In this document: in pieces, positions 52,187 to 64,000 of the stretch | Layout: every line of letters begins with the position of its first letter | Position numbering within the stretch: position 1 is the first letter of the stretch | Assembly: GCA_033980235.1 (NCBI GenBank) | Contig: CM067075.1 | Span: 24,437,061-24,501,060 of the forward strand | Direction of reading: 5' to 3' | Length of the DNA stretch: 64,000 nt | Origin: Diadema setosum | Taxonomy: Eukaryota; Echinodermata; Echinoidea; Diadematoida; Diadematidae | Notes under the pieces: generated by a model | What the model was told of the DNA's origin: nothing | The model's database searches: none | Seen by the model: the letters and a program-made list of their open reading frames with translations, nothing else | Made by a program: the position numbers and the translations under genes

Positions 52187-54173
52187 CTGATTATCTTTGT
52201 TTGCAAGATATTACAAGCAAAATGTCATCACACCGCATATCTAAAAGCCGGTCTACTTCATAAATCTAATACCTATTAAAGTTGTTGTCCCTCATCATTT
52301 TGAAGGAAGAAATTGCAACTCCAATTCATATCACGGGAAGTTTCCCCTTTGATTTGATACCAGCTAATGTGACTAACTATTTATGGGATTGCATGATAAA
52401 ATAGTTTGCTTGGAGCAAATCTGTGTGCTACAGTCTGTATCTGTGTGATACAGTCTCCTTTATCAAAATTTGCAAACAGATGTGGGGTTGGAAAGAATGC
52501 ATCTATATGAAGCTTTCCACTCCACTGGCTACCAGTAAAAGAAATTTTCATTTCGAATATGGACATTGTTGAGCCATGGCTCCACACCAATTAAAGGCTG
52601 ACGTTTCTGCTTATTACACAGTTCACTACGACACAAAGGATATGACCTTTAACGCATGGATTACCAGATTATATCACACTGAATAGGCCTAAAATGAAGT
52701 GAAATATTGATTTTGGAGAAACCGCTATCCGTCCATTTTGTATACTGCACATATACAACATGTATTAATTGTACATTTTGAGATTTTGGTAAAACTTGCT
52801 ATGAGGAATATTCACATGCATGCTTCTTATTAAACGGAAATTTAATAATTTCAAACTGCTTTTGGTCTTTCATGTCTGTGGGGGATGAAGGTGAATTATA
52901 AAACTCACATGTTTTGTTTTGTTTTGTTTTGTTTTATTTTGTTGTAGTCTTTAAGAATACACCTTTTCAGTCAAATCAACTCATATTGGTTTGTTTTGTT
53001 ATTTTTTTTGTTTGTTTTTCGCTCAACTTTAATGCTCTGAGGGTAACATGTTGACGAGTGACATACACTGTGGTACAAATTCACGAAGGTGGTCTAAACA
53101 TGGTTTAAACCCAGAACATGGTACAAATTTAGACCATGGTCTAAAATAAGCGTGAAATGGGCGTATTTTTGGTATGCACGTATCAATGTGCATTTGTTAC
53201 TGGAAGCAGTTGGCGTACGCAATTGTCAATTGTATTTATGCTGAAAAAATTTGCATAAACCATGGCTTGACTTTATACCATCTTCTTGAATTTGGGCCTT
53301 TATGTCTGTATTAAAAGCCCTTTTTGCAAATGAAGCAGATACATATCTCACAATAAATAATAAAATACTAATAAAGTAAAATACTATGCTAATAAAGCAA
53401 AGGTAAAACCTGATGTTTGTAATTAATAAATGACCAGACAGTGTTGTAGCATAACACTGTGAGGCAAAGACAAGTGAAATGTCTTGTATCATATCAAATT
53501 TTCATCAACACTGTATGCTTAATACCCGGTATGCAAAAATAATTGTGAAAGTACTCTCCGTCGAAGGTTTTGACTTAGTCCTGGACAAAATAACTTGTGA
53601 CATTTCCAAAAAGAGATTCGTCACAGGTCAGCAGAGGGTGTGTGTGTGTGTGTGTGTGTGCATATGTGTATGTCTGTGTGTGTGTGTGTGTGTGTGTGAA
53701 GAACAGGAACAGTTGGAACAGTGTGAGCAGGTTTTCGGGAATGGATCACAAATCATTGCATTGCAGTGGCATGGCGACAGTTGTAGTGGCGCATGCGATG
53801 ATTAATCAAACTCGTATTCGGCCGGGCTAAGTCGACTTAAGCCCAGTAGCCCCCTGCTCCAGTAATTAGGGGCAGGAAGTTTGAGGCACAATGGCAATCA
53901 ACTTGACATCCATACAAAGTGTGTGATGTTATGAGGTTGATAACCATGGCAAAACAATTCACTGAAGAAATATATTTATGTGCAAGAAATGATATGTCCC
54001 ATATTACATCTCAAGTCTCAACGAAAAGACAACTTCCTTGGTTAGACATGATATTTCAAATGTGTTCCTGTACACCTACTGTCAATTTAATAACGTTGGA
54101 TAAATGTTGGATTGTGTAAATGTCTATTAGTGTAAGGGTCTACAGTACATGAATGAAAAGATTCATATTTACA

Positions 54174-54264
54174 TTGGCCCACTGAGGACGAGTCCGAGTA
54201 TACTCTGGCAGGTGTCAATGGGAAACACACGTTGTAGAGAACTCAGCCCGTCCACAACAAGTTA
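54174..54264. mobile_element. Short fold-back repeat, second copy
   Basis: ACTGAGGACGAGTCCGAGTATACTC, then GCCCGTCCACAACAAGTTAA. It shares words in order with 29911-30006. Confidence 0.6.
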
Positions 54265-55752
54265 ACAAGATCAGATGGCTAAAAAATGCTGGGGAAAAAA
54301 GCCCAACAAAATAACACAGCCTTATCCCATTGCACGGCTTTGACTCCCATCATTCTTTTCTTTTCTTGTTTCCAGATATCCTGACATCTTCTCTTGCATA
54401 TGTTTTTGTGTCAGCTTGCGTCAATGTCTACAAAATGTACCTGTGAACATGTTTGTAGCAGAATTGCACAACCAATCATTAAGACCGGAATTGTTACAGC
54501 TTCTTTCTAAAGCACTAGTTCTGCATCAAGCCCAAAACTACAGTAAAGCCCCTTGCATTGTGGATATGAATTTTCATTTCACTTTCTTCTCTACAAAGAA
54601 TTTCTCCAAATAGAGAGAGAGAGAGTGGAAATGACTCAAAGTAAAAGTATTATTATTGAAGATTCAATTCTTTCCTCTAGCAGTTTATAAAAGCATTTCC
54701 TCATGAGGCAAGATACTCCAAATAGAAAAAGAAAGTGGCAAGTCACTCCAAATCAACCTACAAGTGTACAAGTATGATGAAGTTCCCCCCCCCCAAAAAA
54801 AAAAAATAAATAAATAAATAAATAAAATAAAATAAAAAAATAAAAAAATGTGCCAACATATCAGTCTACCATCAATAGATGTGGTTGCCGAGCTGGTAGG
54901 TTATTGTCGTCTTTTACGGTTTGATTGCCAAAATTGAAATTCACAGCACATTCACATGCACACACAAAAAAAACAAAAACAAACAAACACACACACACAC
55001 ACACACACATCACAATTTCAAAATCAAAGCAAAAGCTAAAATATTAGGTGGCATTGAACAGCCTGGAAATGCTTGTCCACTTTTCTATGTATAAATTTCC
55101 AGATACTGCTTTCACAGTACAGTTGGGGGTTCCTCAATCACAAGCCATTAAAATCTACATAAATCTTCATAGACTGTAGATAGTACAAAGTAACAAGCTG
55201 TAAACCTATTTAGTTTGGTTGCCATCTTTTATGGTGATGCCGATTTCAGCCCTACCTGGGGAGGCTTCAGTATGTAGAACAATAGACTCATTGCGTACCC
55301 CACTGAATTATCTTTTCTTCTCATTTTGGTAGCCCCCATCCCCCATTCAGTTATGGCCAACATTTGTACAGTGCACTGTTTTACAACAAAATACGATTTG
55401 TAGATCTATACAATAAATAAGATTCCTAGTCTGACATAACTGTGTGCCTATCTTTGGATGTAATTTTGGAGGAAGCTGAGCAGACTCATTGAGGAAGATG
55501 ACTGCTCAAGTTTTGAAACGCAAAATTCACCACAAACTTCTATTCATGGACCACGATGAATGAGTACCACTTAAATACCACTTTTTCTTTTAATACCGGT
55601 ACATACGGAAGTGACTGACGTTACTTGAAAATTTACAAACCTTAAAAAGTTCACGTAGTGCTTATTTTGCACTGGTAAACCGGATATTGATTGTCTGAAT
55701 TATAACGACATATTTACAATACAACATGCATTTGAATGCATCAACATAATTA

Positions 55753-55936
55753 TACAGTCAACCTTGCTCAAGTAGACCTCACATAGGTCGAATAATCGCC
55801 TAAGTGAAAGTGTTTTCAAGTCCTCTTCTCTTTACGGTATATTCTATTGATTTTAATCCCTCATAAGTCAAATTTTCTCAACATCGAAGCTATTTCTTCA
55901 GTCCAAATAGACTCGACTTAGGCCAGGTTGACTGTA
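55753..55936. mobile_element. MITE with TACAGTCAACC inverted ends
   Basis: Left TACAGTCAACCTTGCTCAAGTAGAC; right GACTTAGGCCAGGTTGACTGTA. The ends resemble Tc1/mariner/Tigger-type CAGTCAACC termini. Confidence 0.65.
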
Positions 55937-56086
55937 CTCTCTATGTCCAATTTGAAATTACAAGATGCACTAATCAGAAAGCCCCGCAACAACAGAGGCT
56001 GCACCTCTTCTATACATGTACCTGATGTGCAATACCATTATATTCCCGTAAAAAGTCCCACTGGTGACAAATCTCCCAGCACCTAC

Positions 56087-56162
56087 CTGTTGAGTGCAGG
56101 CTACCCAGGCCGTACACGTAGCCATTGCACCCATTAAACCCCCAACGGCGATTTCCACTCAT
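56087..56162 (-). CDS. Candidate alternative first exon of the WIP-like gene
   Basis: ATG (56162-56160) has an in-frame TAA 18 bases upstream. It codes 25 residues (MSGNRRWGFNGCNGYVYG...) and ends at ACAG|GTAGGT in phase 1, which is what the WASP-binding exon at 51106 needs. The product would be a short protein of 74 or 90 residues with the WASP-binding motif but no actin-binding WH2. No promoter element is obvious. Confidence 0.35.
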
Positions 56163-57305
56163 GACTGCCGCAGTTTACTCGTCCTTTCTCTCTCTCTCTC
56201 TTTTTTTTTCCTTCAGTCGGCTCAATCTTGAATCTCAGACGTCTTCCCAGTCAAAATGTAACTCATTCTTCGTCTATTTCTGTCTCTTCTTTATCCCCTG
56301 TGAGAACTGCCTTTCAAGCTGCCCACAACCTTACAACCCATACCAGCGAGTGAGACGTAAGGAAAAACTCTTCACACATGCACATACACACACACACACA
56401 CACACATACACCATGCTGGGTGAAACCCTCGCCACTGATGCAGCAAGACTATGGCACACACTCCACACATCAAGCATGTTTTAAAAAAAAAAAGAACAAA
56501 ATTGTGACACTTTTCCAGCAGCCCTCATCTCTCCCCTCACCCCCCCCCCCCCTTTTACCCCCTTACCCCAACAACAATCCCTGTTCCGCGGTAATATCCT
56601 GTCTGTGTGCCCAATCAAAGAGAATGAGAGCGGGTGACCTCACAGGAAGCGAACTGGAGGAGGGGGCCATGTGTAAGCCATGTGTTGAGTGCAAAAAACA
56701 TGACCAAAAGAAGCGCACACCAGCTGTCACCATTCTTCTTTCTTGGCTGACAGCCAGTGTTTTGCATATAATATGGAGTCGAGCAGCGCCGCAACGCCAT
56801 TTGGTCCAGCCGGCAAGAATTATTACGTGGCAACCCTAGTGTCTGCATGGGAGCCCTGATAAAATGCAAATTATGCCTCATTAAACAACTATCACAACAT
56901 TACTTGACAACATGTGTGCAAAAAAAAAAAAATCAATAAGACACTAATTAGGAATAAATTCCTCCTCTCTCACTCACTACCCTCCCCCCCCCAAAAAAAA
57001 AAAACTTAATTTAACAGCCGTAGAATGAGAGAAAACAAAATTCTGCATACATGAATATAGGTCTTGTATCTGTAAAATATTGGTATACAAATGTACACAA
57101 ATTGTGTGTGTGTGTGTGTGTGCATTTGTGTCTCTGCTGTATTCCTGTGATTTCCCTTAATTTTCTTTTCACACTCTCACCTTTATTTCATAAAGTGTAA
57201 TATACCTTTTCCCATCTCCTCTCAAGTTTTTAGGCATGTCTTCAAAAATTCAGTTGTATGTGATGGCAAACAAGGAAAAGTAGAAATTACGCCGTGCGTA
57301 ATATA

Positions 57306-58377
57306 TGTCCCCGCCGGAAGTAGCATTTAGTAGCAAAATGTACAATATAGGTAAAAAGATCAAGGTCAAAGGTCAAAGAAGTCAAAGGTCAAAATTCTAT
57401 GTAGAAGTTTTGAAGCCCTAACCTAGTGCCATCACATAAAGCAAACGGAATCGAAATCGGGTTAGAAATGGCGAAGGAGTAGCATTTGGCAGCAAAATGT
57501 ACAATACAGGTCAAAAATCAAGGTCAGAGGTCAAAGAAGTCAAAGGTCAAAACTCTGTGTAGAAGTTCTGAAGCCCTCACCTAGTGCCATCACTTAAAGC
57601 AAACGGAATTGAAATCGGGTTACAAATGGTGAAGGAGTAGCATTTTGTAGCAAAATGTACAATATAGGTCAAAAATCAAGGTCAAAGGTCAAAGAAGTCA
57701 AATGTCAAAATTCTGTGTAGAAGTTTTGAAGCCCTCACCTAGTGCCATCACATAAAGCAAATGGAATCAAAATCGGGTTAGAAATGGCGAAGGAGTAGCA
57801 TTTTGTAGCCAATGTACAATAAAGGTCAAAAATCAAGGTCAAAGGTCAAAGAAGTCAAAGGTCAAAATTCTGTGTAGAAGATTTGAAGCCCTCACCTAGT
57901 GCCATCATATAAAGCAAATGGAAGCAAAATCGGGTTAGAAATGGCGAAGGAGTAGCATTTTGAAGCAAAATGTACAATATAGGTCAAAGGTCACAACTGA
58001 AATTCTGTATAGAAGTTTGAAAGCTCCCATGTAGTGCTATCATATAAAGCAAACAGAATCAAAATCGGGTTAGAAATGGCGAAGGAGTAGCATTTTGAAG
58101 CAAAATGTACAATATAGGTCAAAGGTCAAGGTCAAAGGTCACAACTGAAATTCTGTGTAGAAGTTTTGAAGCTCCCATGTAGTGCTATCATATAAAGCAA
58201 ACAGAATCAAAATCGGGTTAGAAATGGCGAAGGAGTAGCATTTTGAACATTTTGATCACACACGGACGCACGGACGGACAGACGCACACACGGACGCACG
58301 GACGGACAGACACACGGACACACACACGTACGGAGCCCGTTTCATAGTCCCCTGCTCGAACTCGTTCGGCGGGGACA
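57306..58377. mobile_element. TIR-bounded element made of AGGTCA-rich tandem units
   Basis: The ends TGTCCCCGCCG (57306-57316) and CGGCGGGGACA (58367-58377) are perfect inverted repeats. Inside are six tandem units starting at 57320, 57479, 57637, 57795, 57952 and 58087, and a partial one at 58235. Each unit holds several AGGTCA words, mostly as AGGTCA-A-AGGTCA or close to it, plus AAATGTACAATA and AATCGGGTTAGAAATGG. A GGACGGAC/CACACGGACGCAC tract and CGAACTCGTTCGG follow before the right end. No open frame. Confidence 0.8.
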
Positions 58378-59069
58378 ATGAAACCATGGATTGCCGTCTT
58401 TCAATGAATAACAAGTCTAAATATAATTCTTGGCACTCTATCAGCCGATTATCAGAGAAATATGAGACAAGACTTGTATGACTGATTTATATGGAAAAAG
58501 TAATTCTTATTCAGAAATGTCGCTTTAATATTCGTCTTATTACATTTAATGAAAATGATACTGTTTATCAAGAATGTCAAAATATCTACCATCCCCATAC
58601 AGTAAAGAGTTAAAGTTCCATCCATGTTATGCAGACCTATGCATATCGCCAATTCCATGGACTACCACAAACTTGTGTACAGTATCTTACACAGTGCCCT
58701 CTTCAGGCAGGAAACTTAAAGGCCAAGACATCTGCTGCATGAACCTATTGCCCTAGCAGATCACAGCTGCGAGGGAGCTATTGCATAAGTTACCCCTTTT
58801 ATCCGTAACAGCAAGCTCTAAGCCACACATTTTTAGAAGAAAGTTTCATTGTACACAGTTTGATGTTACACTTGTCACATTATTTTCATTAAAAGAAATT
58901 TGATGGAAATTGGTAAGGATTGGGGATGGCTACGACGGTAAGATATTGGAGCTATACACGTAGGTATCAATACTGAAATATTTTTATATCAAATGTATTC
59001 TCCGTATACTGTCTATCAATTGAATGGCTTGAAGTCTTACTAGATATGGTCTGTAATCCCAAGAGTATC

Positions 59070-59260
59070 CTGTTAAACCAGATTTTTTTTTTTTTTCTTG
59101 CGGCATGAAACTTTCATGAATTTCGTGAGGAGCCAAGATTTACAGAAGTTTTTGTCTACACAATACAATACATTGAACAGCTGAATGCCTGAAAAAGGCT
59201 GTCGACTTCACAAAAGCTGCATGCCACAAATACTTCTGGTTTTAGAGTATATGAAAGCCA
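59070..59260. mobile_element. Diverged copy of the GCATGAAACTTTC MITE
   Basis: It shares GCGGCATGAAACTTTC and TTTTTGTCTACACAAT with 47484-47676 (the second word inverted). Confidence 0.5.
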
Positions 59261-59604
59261 TAAGTAGTTTGGTTTCCCCTCCTCTTTCTAAAATCAAGTA
59301 CTGGAGCGTCCCTTATTCAGTTTCTAAGAAAATATTCTAGGCAGTATTCCACAATTGTATTTCTGAAAAGATATCCTAACCAGTTTCCGTCATGTCTACT
59401 TTCACAATTCTAATATTGAAACTTTGCATTTCCTGGTCAGAAGACAGAGTGCTTTCTGAGGTCACTTTATCCCCAACTAAGGAAGCTGAAATGTGTGGCA
59501 AGAAGTTGTGCTGAGACTCACCAAGATGCCTTCTTTAGGACCATCAGGTGCCTTTTGAATGTGCAAACATATCCTGGTCTTGACTTTAACAAGGCACACA
59601 CAAA

Positions 59605-59652
59605 GTTAGGGTTAGGATTAGGTTCAGGATTAGGATTAGGGTTAGGGTCAGG
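59605..59652 (+). repeat. Interstitial telomere-like repeat
   Basis: Eight GTTAGG-type hexamers with changes (TTAGGG, TTAGGA, TTCAGG). Diverged repeats around TTGCCTTCTTGTCCTGGACAAGG follow to about 59820. Confidence 0.75.
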
Positions 59653-60527
59653 TGAAGGGTCCGGGGTAATTGCCCTAGACCAATTCTGACAAGTTGCCTT
59701 CTTGTCCTGGACAAGGGGCCTACACAAGGTGTCGTGAGTTGCCTTTTCATCCTGAACATGGCACCGAGACAAGCTGTAGGAAATATGCCTTCAAGTCTTT
59801 TTGTTCTGGAAAAGGCACTTTTTATGCAAGTACTAACTAGGGACTTCCTCAAAGAATGTGTATAAAGAAAATATTGTTTTGAACAGAGATGGTGACAAGA
59901 GAAGAAGATTGGTGAAAATTTGAACTAAAATGCTGATTTATTATGTATGATGTACTTTGGGATGGAGAAAGAAAGAAGGTTATGTAGTGGACACTCCAGG
60001 GAACAAAGAAGGAGAGTATTAATCAATAAAAGAAATAGATTGGGTACATATTATTCAATAGAGATGTGTAGAGAATATCTTTCCTTTGTTGTATCTTTCC
60101 ATGCAATGTGAGCCAACACCTACGTATATGTTTGTTCAGCTGTAAGGGGGTGTGAACAGAAACACTGTGAATTACAGTGTACAGCCCCTCTGTAGTGATC
60201 AAAGGTTAACAGAACTAAATCATGAAAACCACTTGATATCTTACTGTTATGATATTCATTACATATCAAATCTTATCTCACTGCAATAGCAAGTCAAGTG
60301 CAGCATTTTTATACTAAAATAAATTATTCTAAAATATTAGATTTTTTTTTTTCATTCTTTCACTTCCAAGGTGGACAAACTACAATGTATTTCCATTATA
60401 ACTTTGATACACATGCCATTCTGTTGCCAAGTGCCTTGTGTGCATGAAGTTCGATGGAACTTGACAGGGCTTCAGATGAGCAAGCCGCTCCTTTTTAATC
60501 ACACCTCATACTTGTCACCACTGCCCA

Positions 60528-60720
60528 CAGATTTTAATCTGCTGGCTCAATCTCCCTTCCCCGCCGCAGCAATATCCATTACGGCCGAGTTAGATCACCT
60601 TGCAAATTGGCCTGGACGGCACGTGCCATTCACATTCGGGACCGCGATCAAGCGCACCTCAATGTACTGGCGGGACATCTGCCCAAAGCATTTCCCACCC
60701 TCCTCAAAGTAATCTAGCTC
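60528..60720 (-). CDS. Possible exon of unknown identity
   Basis: On the minus strand the GC-rich segment reads YFEEGGKCFGQMSRQYIEV, then RLIAVPNVNGTCRPGQF. It is followed by a usable donor (GCAAG|GTGATC). The best upstream acceptor (ctatattgcAG) leads to an in-frame TAG, so the exon would have to start later, for example at gagctAG. The plus strand is also open across it (ends ...YWRDICPKHFPPSSK). I cannot decide the strand or name a family. Confidence 0.3.
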
Positions 60721-60875
60721 CCTCTATTGCCCACTGCAATATAGCAGGTGTGAGAGAAGTCTTATGGGCCATAACGAAAGCCTCCTACGAGGGGTGTCTG
60801 TGCCCTAGTGGAAATGACATACTCTCCTCACTCAATTAATTTTGGAGCTTAGGGAAGGGATATTTATTCTCACTA

Positions 60876-61029
60876 GCGTTCTACCGCGGGATCCCGCAAA
60901 TTTGCGGTAGGACGATTTGCCGAACGCGTAATACGCGCTGAACGTTTTTTTCTACGCGCAGCGGCAGGGGAAAAAAATTGTGCGGAGGAACGCAGCAGGA
61001 CGCTGATCGTCCTGCCGCGGTAGGACGGG
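60876..61029. repeat. CpG-rich fold-back segment
   Basis: GTTCTACCGCGGG at the left and CCGCGGTAGGACG at the right are inverted. The 150 bases between are rich in GCG and ACGCG, unlike the AT-rich surroundings. Confidence 0.5.
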
Positions 61030-61923
61030 CATGATTCATTCTTCGTGTGCACGCAACTACGGGCAGATACTGAAGTGGTGCACGCACATCCTTTCCCCGT
61101 CGATCGGATCATTTGATCTCTGTGGCACAACCTTTCTAACGTTTGATGCATGCACGATGCACTCGTCACAATACATGTATTTGGGCGGCTCGTGTGTTTC
61201 ACGCCGGGTTAGTAACGGTGCGTTTCAATTTTTGAGTTCTCACGATCGTATTGATAAACATGATACACTTTCTTTCGATCTCAACATCAGCAAAACTGCG
61301 TTTGACTTGTTTGCACTTTACGAATTCTTTGAGCTCTGTCACAGCACGATCATGACAAAGTTTTGTCAAATTCTTTCGAAATCATGCTCAGCAAAACTGC
61401 GTGTGATTTGTCTACAAATATACAATCTAGCAAATTCTTTGGGCTCTCTCCAGCACGATCATGACATTTTTCATCTAATTTTATCTTTTTAATGTTTTTG
61501 TTCGATCTCACTTTCAGGAAAATTGCGAGTAATGTTTTTTTCTTTGAGTTTGTACAGTACGATCATGACATGTGAAGCAATCTATGACACACTTTCTCAT
61601 AACTAGTATAGTAAAGTTGGGCAAGCGTTTTGGAACAAGGAAAAAAAAATGCTTGACCGAATCGGGCAAGCAAATTATTTTGAAGTCATCCTTTTCCCCC
61701 CCATTTTCCCTGAGCTCCAATATCAATAAACCCATAAAAATCGAGCATACGGAAGCCCTAAACTAACGACTGTCTAGCGCTGCTACGCAGTTTCAACAAC
61801 TTTCTAACACTTACTTTTCGATGAAACACGAACACTCGAGAGATCGCTATGATCGGAAGTACGAGTAGTTATACAATGTACTTGAATATTCCATTGCAAT
61901 TTGTGTGTGAATAGTATTCCGTA

Positions 61924-62847
61924 GTGACAAAGCCCAATATTTTGACAGTAAAAGTAACCACCAGCAGAGGAAACTGGCGTTTTCTGCTCGCCGTAAGCTG
62001 TTTGCAGGTGAGTATAGGTGACCCCCCTCGTAAACAGCCATACAGTAACTGTTTGTGCACCACGTGTCTGTATATAGAGCACGCAGCGAATTCGGAGAAA
62101 CAAAACAGAACGCAGTCACGTAGACAAAGTTGTGAACACCAACTTGACCAAGAAGGAAAACATGAAAAATCCCACGATGGCAAGGTGCCAGACTTGGGGA
62201 AGGGTGGGGCGGTAGTAGAACAGAGAGCATTCAACAAAGGAAACCGCGCGCACTGGTGCATTCCTGGAGGTTATAAACAGTCTGGAGCCTGGGGAACCCG
62301 GGATGGACAGGTAAGGAAAGCAAGTCGAAGACCGAGGGCGAAGACCAAGGATGTCAAACATTTAATACGATTCGTTATCACAGGCTATTTTTTCTTTTTC
62401 CTCTCATTTCTTATCTGTATGATCTTTCATTTATCGGTAAAAAGAAAAACAGTAATTGATGTCAGGATTCAAATAACTTGTTTTTTTTTGTGTGCCTTAT
62501 TTTCTTTTCCACTAAATTATATCTTACCTGAATTATCACCACTGATCGGGGAAAAACAACAGTATGAACTGTTCGTTTCTCACAGTTCACAATCCGAAGT
62601 TTTTTGTTTTGTTTTTGTTTGTTGTTGTTGTTGTTTTTTTTATAAAGAAAAAAAATGCAAGAGAGAAAAAAAAAAGTTTCGGTATCCGAAGGTTCGCTTT
62701 ACCAAATATGAAAAAAAGAAGAAGAAAAAGTCAAGTAATTTTGAAGGTTTGTTGATTCGAAAGCGAAACACAATGTGTAATTCTGAAGATTCCGCAATCC
62801 CGAAACTAATAGGCCATAAGTTTCGTACCACGCAGACCTATACATGA
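61924..62847 (+). other. Long open frame without a start, doubtful
   Basis: Stop-free for 307 codons but begins at GTG, passes a strong-looking donor (TTTGCAG|GTGAGTATAGG near 62007-62019) and ends in Lys-rich low complexity. The region 62000-62350 is GC-richer and open on both strands. It may be a promoter or first-exon region; I do not claim a protein. Confidence 0.2.
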
Positions 62848-62996
62848 GAGTTCGTTCTAAGATTAACAAACTTTTTCTCAGATTTACAAACCCTGGGGAT
62901 AATGCCACATTAATATTCGTATTTACGAATCCTTACATTTTCTTTAACAAACATCTGGAGATTTTGCGTGTTTCAGATTCGAAATAACGGGGTCAT

Positions 62997-63434
62997 CCTA
63001 CGAGACCGACACCCACGACTCATACAGCCCACGAGTTCGACATTGAAAACAGGTCCATGAGTCATACAGGTCACGAGTCATAGAGCCCACGAGTTCGACG
63101 CTAGGCAAATGAAGTTCAGGAGTTCGACACTCGGTAAAAACGGCTCACGAGTTCGACATAAATAAAAACAGCCCACGAGTTCGATGGATCACAACACGGG
63201 ATTTAATGTGTCGGTCTCGTAGGCCTTTTTTGCTGTAAGTCCTCGACTTCGTCTCGGCACTTATAACCTCCCTCAATAGCATTTCAAACCCTTCGGATGG
63301 AACATTCGGTATTTTCCCTCCCCCGCCAGTGGACATCATCTATGTCGAACTCAGGGCTCTATGACTCGTGAGGTGTATGACTCCTGGACTGTATATTATG
63401 TAAATATGACTCGTGGGTGTCGGTATCGTGACGT
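62997..63434. mobile_element. Inverted-repeat element with repeated CACGAGTTCGAC motif
   Basis: Perfect 16-base inverted ends CCTACGAGACCGACAC (62997-63012) and GTGTCGGTCTCGTAGG (63208-63223). The motif CACGAGTTCGAC or a close variant occurs five times between 63030 and 63185. A second inverted copy of the left end lies at about 63403-63428 (ATGACTCGTGGGTGTCGGTATCGT). Confidence 0.7.
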
Positions 63435-63811
63435 ACATGCATCCGAAATATCGAAACATCAGAATTTCCTTTCAACGGAATAATGCATACCGTGCCTGAA
63501 AGTAATCAACCATTCTAAACCAAAAGATATGTGTACTTATTTGTTACGATTATACCTCCTTGTAAAGTATCACTCACTGCTATATGAATACTCCTCGATA
63601 AAAAGTTAACTATGTCGAACCATGTAGTTAACTTATCTTGCCTTAAAGATTTTGTCTTTTCTTGATTATCCCTAATAACCAGAAGGTTCGATAATAAAAA
63701 AGAAATAAATATATAAAAAAATGAGAGGAAGAAAGGATCGAAGGTTCGTTCATTTGATAACGAAAATTGATTCGGTATACTGCAAGTTCGTTTATCAGAA
63801 AAAGTTTCGTA

Positions 63812-64000
63812 CACTGCAAAAAGTCCGGTGTTAAATAGTGAACACCGAGCTGGTGTTAAATTTTCGGTGCTCATTTATGGTGTTAAATTAACACCCCCCG
63901 GGTGTCATTTCCAAATTTTAAACTGTTTTTTGAAGAATTTCTTAGTAACTGCACTTCTTGTTGATTTTTAATTTAAACAAGACGATCAAGAATTTTACAT
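63812..64000. mobile_element. Partial MITE at window edge
   Basis: It begins TACACTGCAAAAAGTCCGGTGTTAAA, and GGTGTTAAAT/TTAACACC words repeat in both orientations. The other end is outside the window. Confidence 0.5.

Larger units (their letters stand above)
51107..56086. other. Non-coding stretch upstream of the WASP-binding exon
   Basis: It holds the 253-bp tandem duplication, T- and TG-rich microsatellites (53637-53698), a weak fold-back near 53080-53300, A-rich tracts near 54800, and a MITE at 55753-55936. No supported exon. Confidence 0.6.

Noticed and set aside
57306..58245. CRISPR-like array suggested by the regular repeats
   Set aside because: The units are contiguous tandem repeats of about 158 bp without unique spacers, in animal DNA.

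Overview
This window looks like nuclear DNA from a marine invertebrate deuterostome, most probably an echinoderm and perhaps a sea urchin. The reasons are: AT-rich DNA with long introns and GT-AG splice sites, dense microsatellites, many palindromic non-autonomous DNA transposons, a tRNA-derived SINE, a vertebrate-type TTAGGG interstitial repeat, and animal gene families (a cholinesterase-like esterase and a WASP-interacting protein). The species assignment is inference; no database could be consulted.

Layout. (1) Positions 1-10,830 hold a tandem segmental duplication of about 3.4 kb. Each copy carries a gene on the + strand for a very acidic, Glu-rich repeat protein of about 770 residues. 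Copy B (6653-10198) has a complete two-exon structure with a TATA box. Copy A (704-2955) has exon 2 only, because its first exon lies left of the window. Copy A also carries a 293-bp hairpin transposon with a TA target duplication, and the matching empty site is preserved in copy B. (2) Positions 13,050-30,604 hold, on the minus strand, a ten-exon cholinesterase-like carboxylesterase gene. I could join all exons in phase. The protein of about 600 residues has a Ser/Glu/His triad and ends in an exon that closely matches the Trp-amphiphilic tetramerisation (T) peptide of vertebrate acetylcholinesterase. The short first Cys loop leaves no room for the choline-binding Trp. Exon 1 seems to carry a one-base frameshift within its signal peptide. 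The introns hold nested transposons, a SINE and a LINE remnant. (3) Positions 31-41 kb have no confident gene; part may be a long 3' UTR of the next gene. (4) Positions 41,187-51,106 hold, on the minus strand, the 3' exons of a WIP/verprolin family gene (WASP-binding domain exon and terminal exon), with a possible cassette exon and a possible alternative first exon at 56.1 kb. The proline-rich and WH2 exons were not found and should lie beyond the right edge. (5) Positions 51-64 kb are repeat-rich. They include a TIR-bounded element made of about 158-bp tandem units full of AGGTCA direct repeats, an interstitial telomeric tract, and an element with repeated CACGAGTTCGAC motifs.

The esterase and the acidic genes converge (3' ends at 13,050 and 10,198). 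Nothing in the sequence shows a functional link among the three gene groups. The most interesting items are the esterase that combines an AChE-type tail with a carboxylesterase-like gorge, the paired acidic repeat proteins of unknown function, and the AGGTCA tandem element.
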